Under the pieces are notes generated by a model. It was not told where the DNA came from. It did no database searches and worked only from the letters and a program-made list of their open reading frames with translations. A DNA stretch of 38,564 bases. Source: Pseudomonas avellanae BPIC 631 (GTDB lineage Bacteria; Pseudomonadota; Gammaproteobacteria; Pseudomonadales; Pseudomonadaceae). Position numbers and translations under genes: made by a program. Below, piece by piece: positions 9,873-18,855 of this stretch. The stretch is from assembly GCF_000444135.1 (NCBI RefSeq), contig NZ_ATDK01000223.1, positions 1 through 38,564 of the forward strand, written 5' to 3'. Numbering within the stretch: position 1 is the first letter of the stretch; each line of letters begins with the position of its first letter.

Positions 9873-10454
9873 TCAGGATTCCTGCAACAACGGCTGCAGG
9901 GCTTTATCGATGGCTTCCCGAGCGCGAAAGATTCGAGAGCGCACGGTACCAACAGGACACTGCATGACGCTCGCAATGTCTTCGTAACTCAGACCGTCGA
10001 ATTCACGTAAAGTTAGTGCCGTACGTAAATCTTCCGGGAGAAGCTGGATGGTCCGATGGACGGTGCCCTCGATCTCATCCCTCAGCAATGCACGCTCCGG
10101 CGACTCGATGTCCTTGAGGCCGTGATCGCCATCGTAGAACTCCGCGTCTTCAGACCTGACATCGCTATCTGGTGGTCGCCGACCTCGCGATACCAAATAG
10201 TTTTTCGCCGTGTTAATGGCGATGCGGTACAGCCATGTATAAAAAGCACTGTCGCCGCGAAAGTTTCCGAGTGCACGGTAAGCCTTGATAAAAGCTTCCT
10301 GTGCAACGTCTTGAGCCTCATGGGTGTCGTGCACGAATCGCACGATCAACCCTAGAATTTTGTGCTGATATTTCAGCACCAGCAGATCAAATGCTCTTGT
10401 ATCGCCGCGCTGTACGCGCTCGACAAGCGCCTGATCCTCTTCCTGGGTTAGCAT
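9873..10454 (-). CDS. algU: Extracytoplasmic-function sigma factor AlgU (AlgT/RpoE/sigma22)
   Basis: Sigma factor for envelope stress and alginate genes. 193 residues from the ATG at 10454, which has GAGGAG 5 nt upstream; an ATG two codons earlier lacks this spacing. Sigma region 2 includes FDLLVLKYQHKILGLIVRF and YTWLYRIAINTAKN; region 4 includes LSYEDIASVMQCPVGTVRSR. First gene of algU-mucA-mucB-mucD. It is likely autoregulated from the two GAACTT-type promoters upstream. Confidence 0.97.
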   Translation of the reverse strand: MLTQEEDQALVERVQRGDTRAFDLLVLKYQHKILGLIVRFVHDTHEAQDVAQEAFIKAYRALGNFRGDSAFYTWLYRIAINTAKNYLVSRGRRPPDSDVRSEDAEFYDGDHGLKDIESPERALLRDEIEGTVHRTIQLLPEDLRTALTLREFDGLSYEDIASVMQCPVGTVRSRIFRAREAIDKALQPLLQES

Positions 10455-10512
10455 GAACACTCCTCATTAAGCATGAAGGAGTGTTGCAACTGACATTGTT
10501 CAGGCTTGCAAA

Positions 10513-10540
10513 CATAGACTCGGGCTTTTCGCAAAAGTTC
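10513..10540 (-). promoter_or_regulatory. AlgU-dependent promoter of algU (proximal)
   Basis: GAACTT (10540-10535), 16-nt spacer, then TCTATG (10518-10513) on the minus strand. This fits the sigma22 consensus GAACTT-N16/17-TCtgA, with a start point about 50 nt before the algU ATG. Consistent with known autoregulation of algU. Confidence 0.8.
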
Positions 10541-10701
10541 TCCCCCTTCAAGCAAGTTTCCTGCAGGCCGTCTTGAAAGCCTGCAGGAAAAACGCAGCTC
10601 GACACCGTCGGCTGCGCGAATAGTCTTGTCGCCAGTCTCGCAGTTGATGATCACTTATCTAACCCTGCGAAAACGACGCTGTTCCTGTATAGGCAACCTG
10701 C

Positions 10702-10730
10702 TATTGAGCCCGGTTCTTACCAAAAAGTTC
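10702..10730 (-). promoter_or_regulatory. AlgU-dependent promoter of algU (distal)
   Basis: A second GAACTT (10730-10725) with a 17-nt spacer and TCAATA (10707-10702) on the minus strand. The -35 is perfect and the -10 is a partial match. P. aeruginosa algU also has two sigma22-type promoters, which supports the reading. Confidence 0.6.
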
Positions 10731-10952
10731 CATTGACACAATCACAGGCGTGAGCCGCAAACTGCACAAATGCCCCTGAAATCAGCGTACTGAAGCATTT
10801 CCAGTGACGGAACTCAGGGAAAACAATAGGCAGAGCGTCCGGGACTGGAGCACAATCCTGACCCGTCGTGGTCTCACTTTGCCATGTAGGCGCGGCTATT
10901 GTGCCGTTCCCCCCATACTTATACTAGTAGCCGCCAAGGGCAGAATTCGCAG

Positions 10953-12569
10953 ATGAGCCAACATTTTCAGCACGACGTACTGGTTATCGGCAGCGGCGCT
11001 GCAGGCCTGAGCCTGGCGCTCACCCTTCCCGACCATCTGCGGATTGCGGTTCTGAGCAAGGGCGATCTGTCCAATGGCTCGACATTCTGGGCCCAGGGCG
11101 GTGTTGCGGCGGTCCTTGATGACACCGACACGGTGCAGTCTCATGTCGAAGACACGTTGAACGCCGGTGGCGGCCTGTGCAATGAAGACGCAGTGCGCTT
11201 TACCGTCGAGCACAGTCGTGAGGCGATTCAGTGGCTGATTGATCAAGGCGTCCCTTTTACCCGGGGCGACGACGCAGACGTCGATGAGAGCGGCTTTGAA
11301 TTTCACCTGACCCGCGAGGGCGGCCACAGCCATCGGCGAATCATTCATGCCGCCGACGCCACCGGCGCGGCCATCTTTCGTACGCTGCTCGAGCAGGCCC
11401 GCAAGCGGCCGAACATCGAACTGCTTGAACAGCGCGCCGCCATCGATTTGATAACCGAGCGCCGCCTTGGCCTTGAAGGCCAGCGTTGCCTGGGCGCTTA
11501 CGTGCTCAATCGCAACAGCGGTGAAGTGGATACCTATAGCGCGCGCTTCACGATCCTGGCCTCGGGCGGCGCCGCCAAGGTCTATCTGTACACCAGCAAC
11601 CCGGACGGTGCATGCGGCGACGGGATCGCCATGGCCTGGCGCTCCGGCTGTCGGGTGGCGAACCTTGAATTTAACCAGTTTCACCCAACCTGCCTGTACC
11701 ACCCGCAGGCCAAGAGCTTTCTGATCACCGAAGCCCTGCGCGGTGAAGGCGCTTACCTCAAGCTACCCAATGGCGAGCGCTTCATGCCACACTTCGACGA
11801 ACGGGCAGAATTGGCCCCTCGCGATATCGTCGCCCGCGCCATTGACCACGAAATGAAGCGGCTGGGTATCGACTGCGTCTACCTGGACATCAGCCACAAG
11901 CCCGAAGCCTTCATCAAAACGCACTTCCCGACCGTCTACGAGCGCTGCCTGGAATTTTCCATCGACATCACTCGTGAGCCGATCCCCGTCGTCCCGGCAG
12001 CGCATTACACCTGTGGCGGCGTGATGGTCGACAGCCAGGGCCATACCGATGTGCCAGGCCTGTACGCCATCGGCGAAACCAGCTTCACCGGCCTGCACGG
12101 CGCCAATCGCATGGCCAGCAACTCGCTGCTGGAATGCTTCGTTTACGCCCGCTCGGCAGCCGCCGACATCGAAAAGCAGCTGTCCAGTGTGCCGATGCCC
12201 GCTGACCTGCCAGCGTGGGATGCCAGCCAGGTGACCGACTCCGATGAAGACGTGATCATCGCCCACAACTGGGACGAATTAAGGCGGTTCATGTGGGATT
12301 ACGTTGGTATCGTGCGCACCAACAAACGCTTGCAGCGCGCCAAGCACCGTGTGCGGTTGTTGCTCGACGAAATTGATGAGTTCTACAGTAACTACAAGGT
12401 CAGCCGCGACCTGATCGAGCTGCGTAATCTGGCCCAAGTGGCCGAACTGATGATCTGCTCGGCCATGCAGCGCAAGGAAAGCCGCGGGCTGCATTACACG
12501 CTGGATTACCCGGACATGCTCCCGCAAGCGCTGGACACTATTCTGGTACCGCCCACTTACGTCGGCTGA
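10953..12569 (+). CDS. nadB: L-aspartate oxidase NadB
   Basis: FAD flavoenzyme that oxidises L-aspartate to iminoaspartate, the first step of de novo NAD synthesis; NadA uses the product. 538 residues from the ATG at 10953. The N-terminal FAD motif [13 protein letters not shown], the [13 protein letters not shown] loop, the substrate-domain segment around [11 protein letters not shown], and the second FAD contact [21 protein letters not shown] are all present. It is divergent from algU. A weak TATACT -10 (10920-10925) lies just upstream; the Shine-Dalgarno (AAGGG) is distant. Its last 32 nt overlap the convergent ygfX gene. Confidence 0.96.
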   Translation: MSQHFQHDVLVIGSGAAGLSLALTLPDHLRIAVLSKGDLSNGSTFWAQGGVAAVLDDTDTVQSHVEDTLNAGGGLCNEDAVRFTVEHSREAIQWLIDQGVPFTRGDDADVDESGFEFHLTREGGHSHRRIIHAADATGAAIFRTLLEQARKRPNIELLEQRAAIDLITERRLGLEGQRCLGAYVLNRNSGEVDTYSARFTILASGGAAKVYLYTSNPDGACGDGIAMAWRSGCRVANLEFNQFHPTCLYHPQAKSFLITEALRGEGAYLKLPNGERFMPHFDERAELAPRDIVARAIDHEMKRLGIDCVYLDISHKPEAFIKTHFPTVYERCLEFSIDITREPIPVVPAAHYTCGGVMVDSQGHTDVPGLYAIGETSFTGLHGANRMASNSLLECFVYARSAAADIEKQLSSVPMPADLPAWDASQVTDSDEDVIIAHNWDELRRFMWDYVGIVRTNKRLQRAKHRVRLLLDEIDEFYSNYKVSRDLIELRNLAQVAELMICSAMQRKESRGLHYTLDYPDMLPQALDTILVPPTYVG

Positions 12570-13002
12570 ACTTCAGCCGTACGCGCAGGCGCCGGTGAAT
12601 GTCCGGCGTCAGCGCGTCACGCGGGATACAACAGCTTTTTGTCATCCGGGAGGGTCGCCCCTGAACAACCGGGCGAAAGCGCAGAATCACCATTAACGGC
12701 AACGCGAGGCTGTCCGGGCATAACTGCACAGGCTGCCAGCCGCCCCCCTCGCTCCACACTTGCCAACCCTGATCATCGCGCCGCAGCGCAGTGACGGCCG
12801 CAGGATGGCTGAGCAGTAACGCACGGGGAATCACCCAAACGGCATGCGCCAGACACAACAACGCACCTGCAACCGATGTCCATAAAGGGATATCCAGCCA
12901 GCACAAGGCCATCAGTGCCAGTAGCTGAACAGCAAGGTACGCCGTCAGCAGCAGGCGCGAAGCCTGCCATTGACACTCGAAACGATCACTTGGGCTGGAC
13001 AC
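12538..13002 (-). CDS. YgfX-family membrane protein
   Basis: Two adjacent membrane helices (about 17-35 and 38-60, [22 protein letters not shown] onwards) and a soluble C-terminal half with [10 protein letters not shown] and the late WAVPE. It matches the YgfX (CptA) family, which E. coli studies link to SdhE/cell-shape effects as a putative toxin partner. It starts with GTG inside the end of sdhE (17-nt overlap), the conserved sdhE-ygfX pairing. Its 3' end overlaps nadB in opposite orientation. Confidence 0.8.
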   Translation of the reverse strand: MSSPSDRFECQWQASRLLLTAYLAVQLLALMALCWLDIPLWTSVAGALLCLAHAVWVIPRALLLSHPAAVTALRRDDQGWQVWSEGGGWQPVQLCPDSLALPLMVILRFRPVVQGRPSRMTKSCCIPRDALTPDIHRRLRVRLKFSRRKWAVPE

Positions 13003-13240
13003 GATCCAGAATCATGCGAACCATGCGTTGCAATTCGGCGTCCTCGGACTCGGCGCGCTGCATGAACCAGCCAAACATGTCCTGATCTTCACACGTCAGC
13101 AGGCGGCGATACAGATCGCGGTCCACGTCATTCAAATGGGGATAGACCTCGCGGACAAACGGCACCAGCAGCACGTCCAGCTCGAGCATGCCACGGCGGC
13201 TGTGCCAGTAAAGGCGGTTGAGTTCGACGTCTTCGACCAT
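12986..13240 (-). CDS. sdhE: FAD assembly factor SdhE (YgfY)
   Basis: 84-residue all-helical protein that promotes covalent flavinylation of SdhA in succinate dehydrogenase. The diagnostic RGMLELD motif is at 16-22. The start ATG has GAGGAG 6 nt upstream. Coupled by overlap to ygfX. Confidence 0.93.
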   Translation of the reverse strand: MVEDVELNRLYWHSRRGMLELDVLLVPFVREVYPHLNDVDRDLYRRLLTCEDQDMFGWFMQRAESEDAELQRMVRMILDRVQPK

Positions 13241-13386
13241 GGAGCGCTCCTCAAAGTAGGCGGCGAGTATACAGCCGTGAGCCAGCCACGCGAATATCGC
13301 AATGGTCGCAGCAGTTTTCGTCTACCCGTATGCATAACCTCCACTCGGCACTATGATGTGTCCCCGGACACTTTCCCCACTTTGCG

Positions 13387-14334
13387 ATGACCATGGCCCA
13401 CACAGCTTTTTTCTGCACGCTATCCCATGAGGGCGTTCTCGCCGTTCGCGGCGTGGATGCCGGCAAATTTCTTCAGGGTCAGTTAACGTGCAACCTCAAT
13501 TATCTCGACGAGAACACCTCCAGCCTGGGCGCCCGCTGCACCCAGAAAGGCCGGATGCAGTCGAGTTTTCGCCTCGTTTTCGAAGGTGACGGTTGTTTGC
13601 TGGCGATGGCCAGCGAGCTGATAGAGCCGCAATTGCTGGACCTGCGCAAATACGCAGTGTTCTCCAAATCAAAACTGACTGACGAAAGTGCAGCCTGGGT
13701 ACGCTTCGGTTTGCAGGACGGCGATGGTGCGCTGGTCAGTCTGGGGCTGGATCTGCGGCAGGACACCGGCACCGTGGTGCGCGCCAACGAACTGATCGCG
13801 ATTCGTGTCTCCCCGGCCCGCGCTGAACTCTGGGTCCGCGCCGAGCAGGCCGACACCCTCAAAGCGCGCCTGGCGTCACAACTGGCCGAAGGCCCGCTGA
13901 ATGACTGGCTGCTGGGTCAGATCCGTGTCGGTATCGGTCAGGTGTTCGGCAGTACCCGCGAGGAATTCATCCCGCAGATGATCAACCTGCAAGCGGTCGG
14001 CGGCGTCAGCTTCAAAAAGGGTTGCTATACCGGTCAGGAAATCGTTGCGCGAATGCAATATCTTGGCAAACTCAAGCGCAGGCTTTACCGCCTGACGCTG
14101 CGCAGCGATGAAATCCCGGCACCGGGCACTGCGCTGTTTTCCCCCGTGCATGGCAGCGCGGTGGGCAATGTGGTGATCGCCGCACAGGCCGGCCAGGACA
14201 TCGAACTGCTGGCTGTACTGCAGGGCGATGCGGCAGAAAACGGTCACATACACATCGGCTCGCCCGAGGGCGCAGCGCTGCAAATGAGTGAACTGCCCTA
14301 CACACTGGACAGCAAACTCGAAACTCAGCGCTAG
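13387..14334 (+). CDS. ygfZ: Folate-binding Fe-S maintenance protein YgfZ
   Basis: Folate-binding protein of the GcvT fold that supports activity of some Fe-S enzymes such as MiaB. 315 residues. The hallmark KGCYTGQE is at 211-218 with the conserved Cys213. A second ATG two codons later (13393) is equally possible; no clear Shine-Dalgarno helps decide. It diverges from sdhE, and many proteobacteria keep sdhE and ygfZ side by side. Confidence 0.93.
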   Translation: MTMAHTAFFCTLSHEGVLAVRGVDAGKFLQGQLTCNLNYLDENTSSLGARCTQKGRMQSSFRLVFEGDGCLLAMASELIEPQLLDLRKYAVFSKSKLTDESAAWVRFGLQDGDGALVSLGLDLRQDTGTVVRANELIAIRVSPARAELWVRAEQADTLKARLASQLAEGPLNDWLLGQIRVGIGQVFGSTREEFIPQMINLQAVGGVSFKKGCYTGQEIVARMQYLGKLKRRLYRLTLRSDEIPAPGTALFSPVHGSAVGNVVIAAQAGQDIELLAVLQGDAAENGHIHIGSPEGAALQMSELPYTLDSKLETQR

Positions 14335-14447
14335 GCAGACGAACACATTCAGGTTCCCATTGTCTCTAGAGCGTTCCAGGACACTTGCTGACGCTCTGCG
14401 AGGCGCGCGGCAAACTCTGGACACCCCCAACAGCTGCGAGATGCAAC

Positions 14448-15269
14448 ATGAGCAAGATGGCTGACGAGGTGCAGAGAAACTTGATCAAGGCCATCGACAG
14501 AGATGCCTTGTTTCTCCCTACCCTGCCGGAAGTAGCACTGAGAATTCGCCTTGCCGCAGAGGACACTGAAATCAGTATCCTTGACCTGAGCAAGGTCATC
14601 GGTAGCGATACAGCCCTGTCCGCGCGCCTGATAAAGGTCGCGAACAGCCCGCTGCTACGCCCCAATTTCGAGGTCAGCGACGTAAATACGGCGATCCGTC
14701 GCTTGGGCGTCAACTACACCTGCAACCTGGCCATCGGTCTGGTGGTCGAGCAGATGTTCCACGCCAAGTCGCCCGTCATCGAGCAGAAGATGCGCGACAT
14801 CTGGAACCAGAGCCTGCAGGTCGCCGGCATCAGTTACACCCTGTGCCAGAATTACACGAACCTCAAACCTGATCAGGCGACACTCGCGGGGCTGATCCAT
14901 TTGATCGGCATTCTGCCGATCCTTACCTACGCAGAAGACCACTATGAACTGCTCGCCGACCCGATCAGCCTTAATCATGTGATCGACAGCATTCACCCGG
15001 TCATCGGCGAACGCCTGCTGCGCTCATGGGATTTCCCGGAACCGCTGGCCTGTGTACCGGGTCAGTTCCAGAATTTCGCACGCGTCTCCAGAAGCCCGGA
15101 CTACATAGATCTGGTTCAGATAGCCACCGTGCATGTCCACAAGAACACCGACCATCCATTCAGCCTGATTGAAATGGTCGACCTGCCAGCGTACAGCCAG
15201 TTGCGGCTTTCCCACGCCGACGGCATGCTCGCAGCCCAGATGGACGAAGCCAAAAGCATGCTTTATTAG
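14448..15269 (+). CDS. HDOD domain signalling protein
   Basis: About 273 residues, nearly all one HDOD domain (from FLPTLPEVALRI to the end). The expected His-Asp metal pair of true HD phosphohydrolases is absent (GLIHLIGILPIL where catalytic relatives have HD), as is normal for HDOD proteins, so a scaffold or signalling role is likely. The frame is open from 14385, but the ATG at 14448 gives the usual family N-terminus. It ends 5 nt from the convergent tctE gene. Specific partner unknown. Confidence 0.85.
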   Translation: MSKMADEVQRNLIKAIDRDALFLPTLPEVALRIRLAAEDTEISILDLSKVIGSDTALSARLIKVANSPLLRPNFEVSDVNTAIRRLGVNYTCNLAIGLVVEQMFHAKSPVIEQKMRDIWNQSLQVAGISYTLCQNYTNLKPDQATLAGLIHLIGILPILTYAEDHYELLADPISLNHVIDSIHPVIGERLLRSWDFPEPLACVPGQFQNFARVSRSPDYIDLVQIATVHVHKNTDHPFSLIEMVDLPAYSQLRLSHADGMLAAQMDEAKSMLY

Positions 15270-15274
15270 CGCGA

Positions 15275-16657
15275 TCAGGTCGCGCTGAAACTGACCCGCA
15301 CTTTCAGCCCCTGCTCGGCACCATCATGCAGCGTGATTCTGGCCAGGTGCGCGCGACAGATCTCTCCCACGATTGCCAGACCCAGCCCGGCCCCACTGCC
15401 CTGCTGACTGCGTCGATAAAAGCGCTCGAAGACTCGCTCGCGTTCCGCTGGCGGAATACCCGGGCCGTCATCCTCCACCTCCAGAACGCCCGGCGCATAA
15501 ACCCGCAGTACCACGTTGCCACCCGGTGGTGTGTGGGCCAGCGCGTTGTCGACCAGGTTGCTCAGCAACTCGTTAAGCAAGGTCGGCTCGCCACGCAGCC
15601 AGACCGGCTCGTCGGCTTCCAGCGCCAGTGCGACACCACGCGAATGGGCCAGCGGTGCCATTGCCATGCCCAGTTCCCTGGCCAGCTGGCTGAGGTCCAG
15701 TTGCTGCGCGCCCCCTTCAGCAATTGCCTGCGCACCGTTTTCAATGCGTGCCAGCGACAACAGTTGATTGGCCAGATGCGTAAGGCGATCCGTGCCAAGC
15801 GCAGCCGACTCCAGCGTGCTGCGCCATTGTTGCGGGTCCTGCTCGCGCAACCCCAGCTCGACACGAGCCTTGAGCGCGGCCAGCGGCGTGCGCAACTCAT
15901 GGGCGGCATCGGCAATGAACTGCGCCTGACGCTCGAACTGTAAGCGCAGCCGCTCGGTAAAATGGTTGAGCGCGCCGACCAGCGGGCGCAGCTCATGCTG
16001 CACTTCGACCATCGGCAACGAGCGCAGGTCATCGGTCTGCCGCTCTTCGACCGCCGTGCGCAGCCGCTCCAGAGGGCGCAATGCTGCACTGACGGTAAAC
16101 CAGACCAGCAATAACGCGCCGCCACCGATCATGCCCAGACGCAGCAATGTGTCGGCCATCAGGCTGCGCGCCATGCCCTTGCGCGCCTCCTGGGTTTCCG
16201 CCACACGGATTTCTGCCGTGCCGTTCATGCCCGGATCAGTCACCGGCTTGAGCAGGCTGACCACCCGTACATCCTGGCCTTGATAGGTCCCGTTATAAAA
16301 TTTGGCCAGCGCCGGATAATCATCGGTGCGCAGGGTGCCGGGGGGCGGCGATGGCAGATTTTCGTAACCGGAGATCAACTTCTGATGGATGTCGTTGACC
16401 TGATAATAGATGCGCCCCTCGCTGTCGTAAGCAAAAGTGTCCAGCGCGACGTAGGGGATGTCAGCACTGAGCGTTCCGTCGCGCTGGGTCAGGCCAGCAG
16501 CAATGGTCCGGGCCGACGCCAGCAGAGTACGGTCGTAGGCGGTGTCAGCCACTTCACGGCCATTCCAGTAAGCACTCATGCCGCTGGCCAGCATCAACAT
16601 CACCAGCAGCAGTGCCAGATTCCACAGCAGCCGCCAGCGCAGGCTGTCGTTAATCAT
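15275..16657 (-). CDS. tctE: TctE-like sensor histidine kinase
   Basis: Inner-membrane kinase, 460 residues, presumed to sense tricarboxylates or a related ligand and to phosphorylate the adjacent regulator. Helix 1 at about 11-31, a periplasmic 2CSK-type sensor domain (32-165), helix 2 at about 170-193, an H-box with His253 (ADAAHELRTPLAAL), an N-box (NLVDNALAHTPPGG) and a G-box (DDGPGIPPAERERVFERFYR). The ATG at 16657 overlaps the end of tctD by 8 nt; an upstream TTG was not chosen. The assignment rests on gene order beside tctCBA as much as on sequence. Confidence 0.88.
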   Translation of the reverse strand: MINDSLRWRLLWNLALLLVMLMLASGMSAYWNGREVADTAYDRTLLASARTIAAGLTQRDGTLSADIPYVALDTFAYDSEGRIYYQVNDIHQKLISGYENLPSPPPGTLRTDDYPALAKFYNGTYQGQDVRVVSLLKPVTDPGMNGTAEIRVAETQEARKGMARSLMADTLLRLGMIGGGALLLVWFTVSAALRPLERLRTAVEERQTDDLRSLPMVEVQHELRPLVGALNHFTERLRLQFERQAQFIADAAHELRTPLAALKARVELGLREQDPQQWRSTLESAALGTDRLTHLANQLLSLARIENGAQAIAEGGAQQLDLSQLARELGMAMAPLAHSRGVALALEADEPVWLRGEPTLLNELLSNLVDNALAHTPPGGNVVLRVYAPGVLEVEDDGPGIPPAERERVFERFYRRSQQGSGAGLGLAIVGEICRAHLARITLHDGAEQGLKVRVSFSAT

Positions 16658-17321
16658 CGCGACTTTCAAGCAGATACCCCAGACCCCGGAAGGTCACGAT
16701 GCCCACAGAATGCCCGTCGAGCTTCTTGCGCAGACGATGGACGTAGATTTCGATAGCGTCAGGACTGGCTTCTTCATCGAGGCCGAACACCTGCGCGGCC
16801 AGTTGCTCTTTGCTCATGACCCTGCCCGGCCGGGCGACCAAGGCTTCGAGCACCGCCTGTTCGCGGGAGGTCAACGTGAGCAACTCATCGCTCAATGTAA
16901 AACGGCGCGTGTCCAGATCGTAGGCCAGCACACCACAGCGCTGCTGGCGCTCGCCGCCCAGCACACTGCGACGCAACAGTGCCTTGACCCTGGCTTCCAG
17001 CTCGGACAGCTCGAACGGTTTGGCCAGGTAATCGTCGGCCCCCAGATTCAGGCCATGAACCCGGTCCTTTACGTCGCTGCGGGCGGTCAGCATAAGCACC
17101 GGCAGGTTCTTGCTGCGCGCCCGTAAACGCGCCAGCACTTCAAAACCGTCCATGCGCGGCAGACCGACGTCGAGAATGGCGACGGCGTACTCTTCGCTGC
17201 TCAGCGCCAGGTCGGCGGCAACGCCATCGTGCAGCACATCAACGGTCAAACCCGCGCTCTTGAGCGCCTGCGCGACACTTTCAGCCAATTGCAGATGATC
17301 TTCCACAAGAAGAACACGCAT
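16650..17321 (-). CDS. tctD: TctD-like OmpR-family response regulator
   Basis: 223 residues: a receiver domain with phospho-acceptor Asp51 (ILDVGLPRMDGF) and Lys101 (YLAKPFE), then an OmpR/PhoB winged-helix DNA-binding domain (from about 130, ending VTFRGLGYLLESRDD). The ATG at 17321 has AGGAG 6 nt upstream; the open frame to 17477 is not part of the gene. It likely activates the divergent tctCBA operon from sites in the 495-nt intergenic region. Confidence 0.92.
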   Translation of the reverse strand: MRVLLVEDHLQLAESVAQALKSAGLTVDVLHDGVAADLALSSEEYAVAILDVGLPRMDGFEVLARLRARSKNLPVLMLTARSDVKDRVHGLNLGADDYLAKPFELSELEARVKALLRRSVLGGERQQRCGVLAYDLDTRRFTLSDELLTLTSREQAVLEALVARPGRVMSKEQLAAQVFGLDEEASPDAIEIYVHRLRKKLDGHSVGIVTFRGLGYLLESRDD

Positions 17322-17419
17322 CGCCGTCTCCTGATTGTCACTGTTGTTATCGATCTGGGCATCGATGCTTATGGCCGCGGAGTTTACAGGCCGGCCGCCT
17401 GTGAAGGGCAGAAACGACC

Positions 17420-17464
17420 CGCAAACCTTCCACAGCGAATTGCAAAGTAGCTGAAAGGTTTGCG
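17420..17464. promoter_or_regulatory. Inverted repeat in the tctD/tctC intergenic region
   Basis: Perfect 10-nt arms CGCAAACCTT (17420-17429) and AAGGTTTGCG (17455-17464), with centres 35 nt apart. The location between divergent tctD and tctC makes it a candidate operator for TctD, or a leader hairpin. No binding evidence. Confidence 0.4.
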
Positions 17465-17548
17465 AAAGGTTGGTCATTTAGCATCGCAAAACAATCCGAT
17501 AAACCGGGTACGTGTAAAACAGGCGCCCGGATGCGTCTGGAAAATAAA

Positions 17549-17556
17549 AACAATAA
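17549..17556 (+). promoter_or_regulatory. AANAANAA (Crc/Hfq-type) motif, first copy
   Basis: AACAATAA lies 11 nt before the Shine-Dalgarno of the 58-codon ORF. Hfq with Crc represses translation of carbon-source genes at such A-rich sites in Pseudomonas; use here is inferred. Confidence 0.4.
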
Positions 17557-17577
17557 ATCGGTAAACGGAGTCACCTC

Positions 17578-17754
17578 ATGTCTACGCCATCTCAGGCTTG
17601 CTCGCTCGTCAATCGCATTGCACTGTGTATCGCACAGCGCCAGCACCTTCGCCGCTGCACTTTCCTCCAGCACCTCGATAAATCCCCTTTCACCGATGAC
17701 TTCTCATTGTCAGTGAACAGCTGTCGGCGTGCGCGCGACAAAAGCGACTGTTGA
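17578..17754 (+). CDS. Possible small ORF (58 codons) upstream of tctC
   Basis: ATG at 17578 with GGAG 7 nt upstream, open to TGA at 17752-17754. The product, starting MSTPSQACSLVNRIALCIAQ, has five cysteines and a basic middle part; I recognise no family, signal peptide or membrane helix. It could be a leader peptide, a small protein, or chance. It ends 62 nt before the tctC start, in the same direction. Confidence 0.3.
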   Translation: MSTPSQACSLVNRIALCIAQRQHLRRCTFLQHLDKSPFTDDFSLSVNSCRRARDKSDC

Positions 17755-17791
17755 ACCGTCTCTTCCACCCAAAGAACCTCTCTCATCCAAA

Positions 17792-17799
17792 AACAATAA
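17792..17799 (+). promoter_or_regulatory. AANAANAA (Crc/Hfq-type) motif at the tctC start
   Basis: A second AACAATAA, 6 nt before the tctC Shine-Dalgarno (GGAG 17806-17809). This is the position where Hfq/Crc catabolite repression blocks initiation, fitting a transporter for a carboxylic-acid carbon source. Confidence 0.5.
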
Positions 17800-17816
17800 T
17801 ATTCTGGAGACTGACT

Positions 17817-18794
17817 ATGAAATTTTCCCTGCGTCAGATAGCGGCCACCGCCGGATGCCTGTTGATGGCCGGCCAGTTGCTTGCCGAGCCCAAACGCCCG
17901 GAATGCATTGCGCCTGCCTCACCCGGCGGCGGCTTCGACCTGACGTGCAAGCTGGTGCAGAGCGCGCTGATCAACGAGAAGATTCTGACCACCCCCATGC
18001 GTGTGACCTACATGCCCGGCGGCGTCGGTGCGGTGGCCTACAACGCCGTGGTCGCTCAGCGTCCGGCCGATGCGGGCACGCTGGTGGCGTGGTCCAGTGG
18101 TTCGCTGCTCAATCTGGCGCAGGGTAAATTTGGTCGTTTCGATGAAAACGCCGTGCGCTGGCTTGCCGCTGTCGGCACCAGTTATGGGGCTATCGCGGTG
18201 AAAAGCGACTCGCCCTATAAAAACCTCGACGATCTGGTCAAGGCCCTCAAGGCCGACCCGAGCAAAGTCGTTATCGGCTCCGGCGGTACGGTAGGCAGCC
18301 AGGACTGGATGCAGACCGCCCTTATCGCCAAAGCCGCAGGGATCAACCCGCGCGCCTTGCGTTACGTGGCGCTGGAGGGCGGCGGCGAGATCGCCACCGC
18401 ACTGCTCGGCGGGCACATTCAGGTGGGCAGTACCGACATCTCCGACTCCATGCCGCACATTCTGAGCGGCGACATGCGCCTGCTCGCCGTGTTCGCCGAA
18501 AAGCGCATCGACGAACCGGAAATGAAAGACATCCCGACCGCCAAGGAACAAGGCTACGACATCGTCTGGCCGGTGGTGCGCGGTTTCTACCTGGGGCCCA
18601 AGGTCAGCGACGAAGACTACAACTGGTGGAAAGCCTCGTTCGACAAGATTCTGGCCTCGGAAGACTTCGCCAAACTGCGTGATCAGCGCGAGCTCTTCCC
18701 GTTCGCCATGACCGGTGCGGAGCTGGACACCTACGTCAAAAAGCAAGTCGCCGACTACAAACTGATGGCCAAGGAATTCGGCCTGATTCAGTAA
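17817..18794 (+). CDS. tctC: Tripartite tricarboxylate transporter substrate-binding protein TctC
   Basis: Periplasmic binding protein of the Bug/TctC family that captures a tricarboxylate (citrate-like) for the TctAB membrane pair. 325 residues from the ATG at 17817, preceded by GGAG. Signal peptide of about 22 residues ending QLLAEP. The family's ligand loop APASPGGGFDLTCKLV follows, and the second-lobe segment VVIGSGGTVGSQDWMQTALI is clear. First gene of tctCBA; the actual ligand cannot be read from sequence. Confidence 0.93.
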   Translation: MKFSLRQIAATAGCLLMAGQLLAEPKRPECIAPASPGGGFDLTCKLVQSALINEKILTTPMRVTYMPGGVGAVAYNAVVAQRPADAGTLVAWSSGSLLNLAQGKFGRFDENAVRWLAAVGTSYGAIAVKSDSPYKNLDDLVKALKADPSKVVIGSGGTVGSQDWMQTALIAKAAGINPRALRYVALEGGGEIATALLGGHIQVGSTDISDSMPHILSGDMRLLAVFAEKRIDEPEMKDIPTAKEQGYDIVWPVVRGFYLGPKVSDEDYNWWKASFDKILASEDFAKLRDQRELFPFAMTGAELDTYVKKQVADYKLMAKEFGLIQ

Positions 18795-18818
18795 TGAACT
18801 CAATTGACTGACTTTCAG

Positions 18819-18841
18819 TTGCGCCTTTAAACCAGGCGCAA
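18819..18841 (+). other. Intercistronic hairpin between tctC and tctB
   Basis: Perfect 8-bp stem TTGCGCCT / AGGCGCAA with a 7-nt loop, no U-run after it. Such hairpins behind binding-protein genes often stabilise the upstream mRNA, giving more binding protein than membrane subunit. Confidence 0.5.
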
Positions 18842-18855
18842 TCAAGGAGCTTCTC

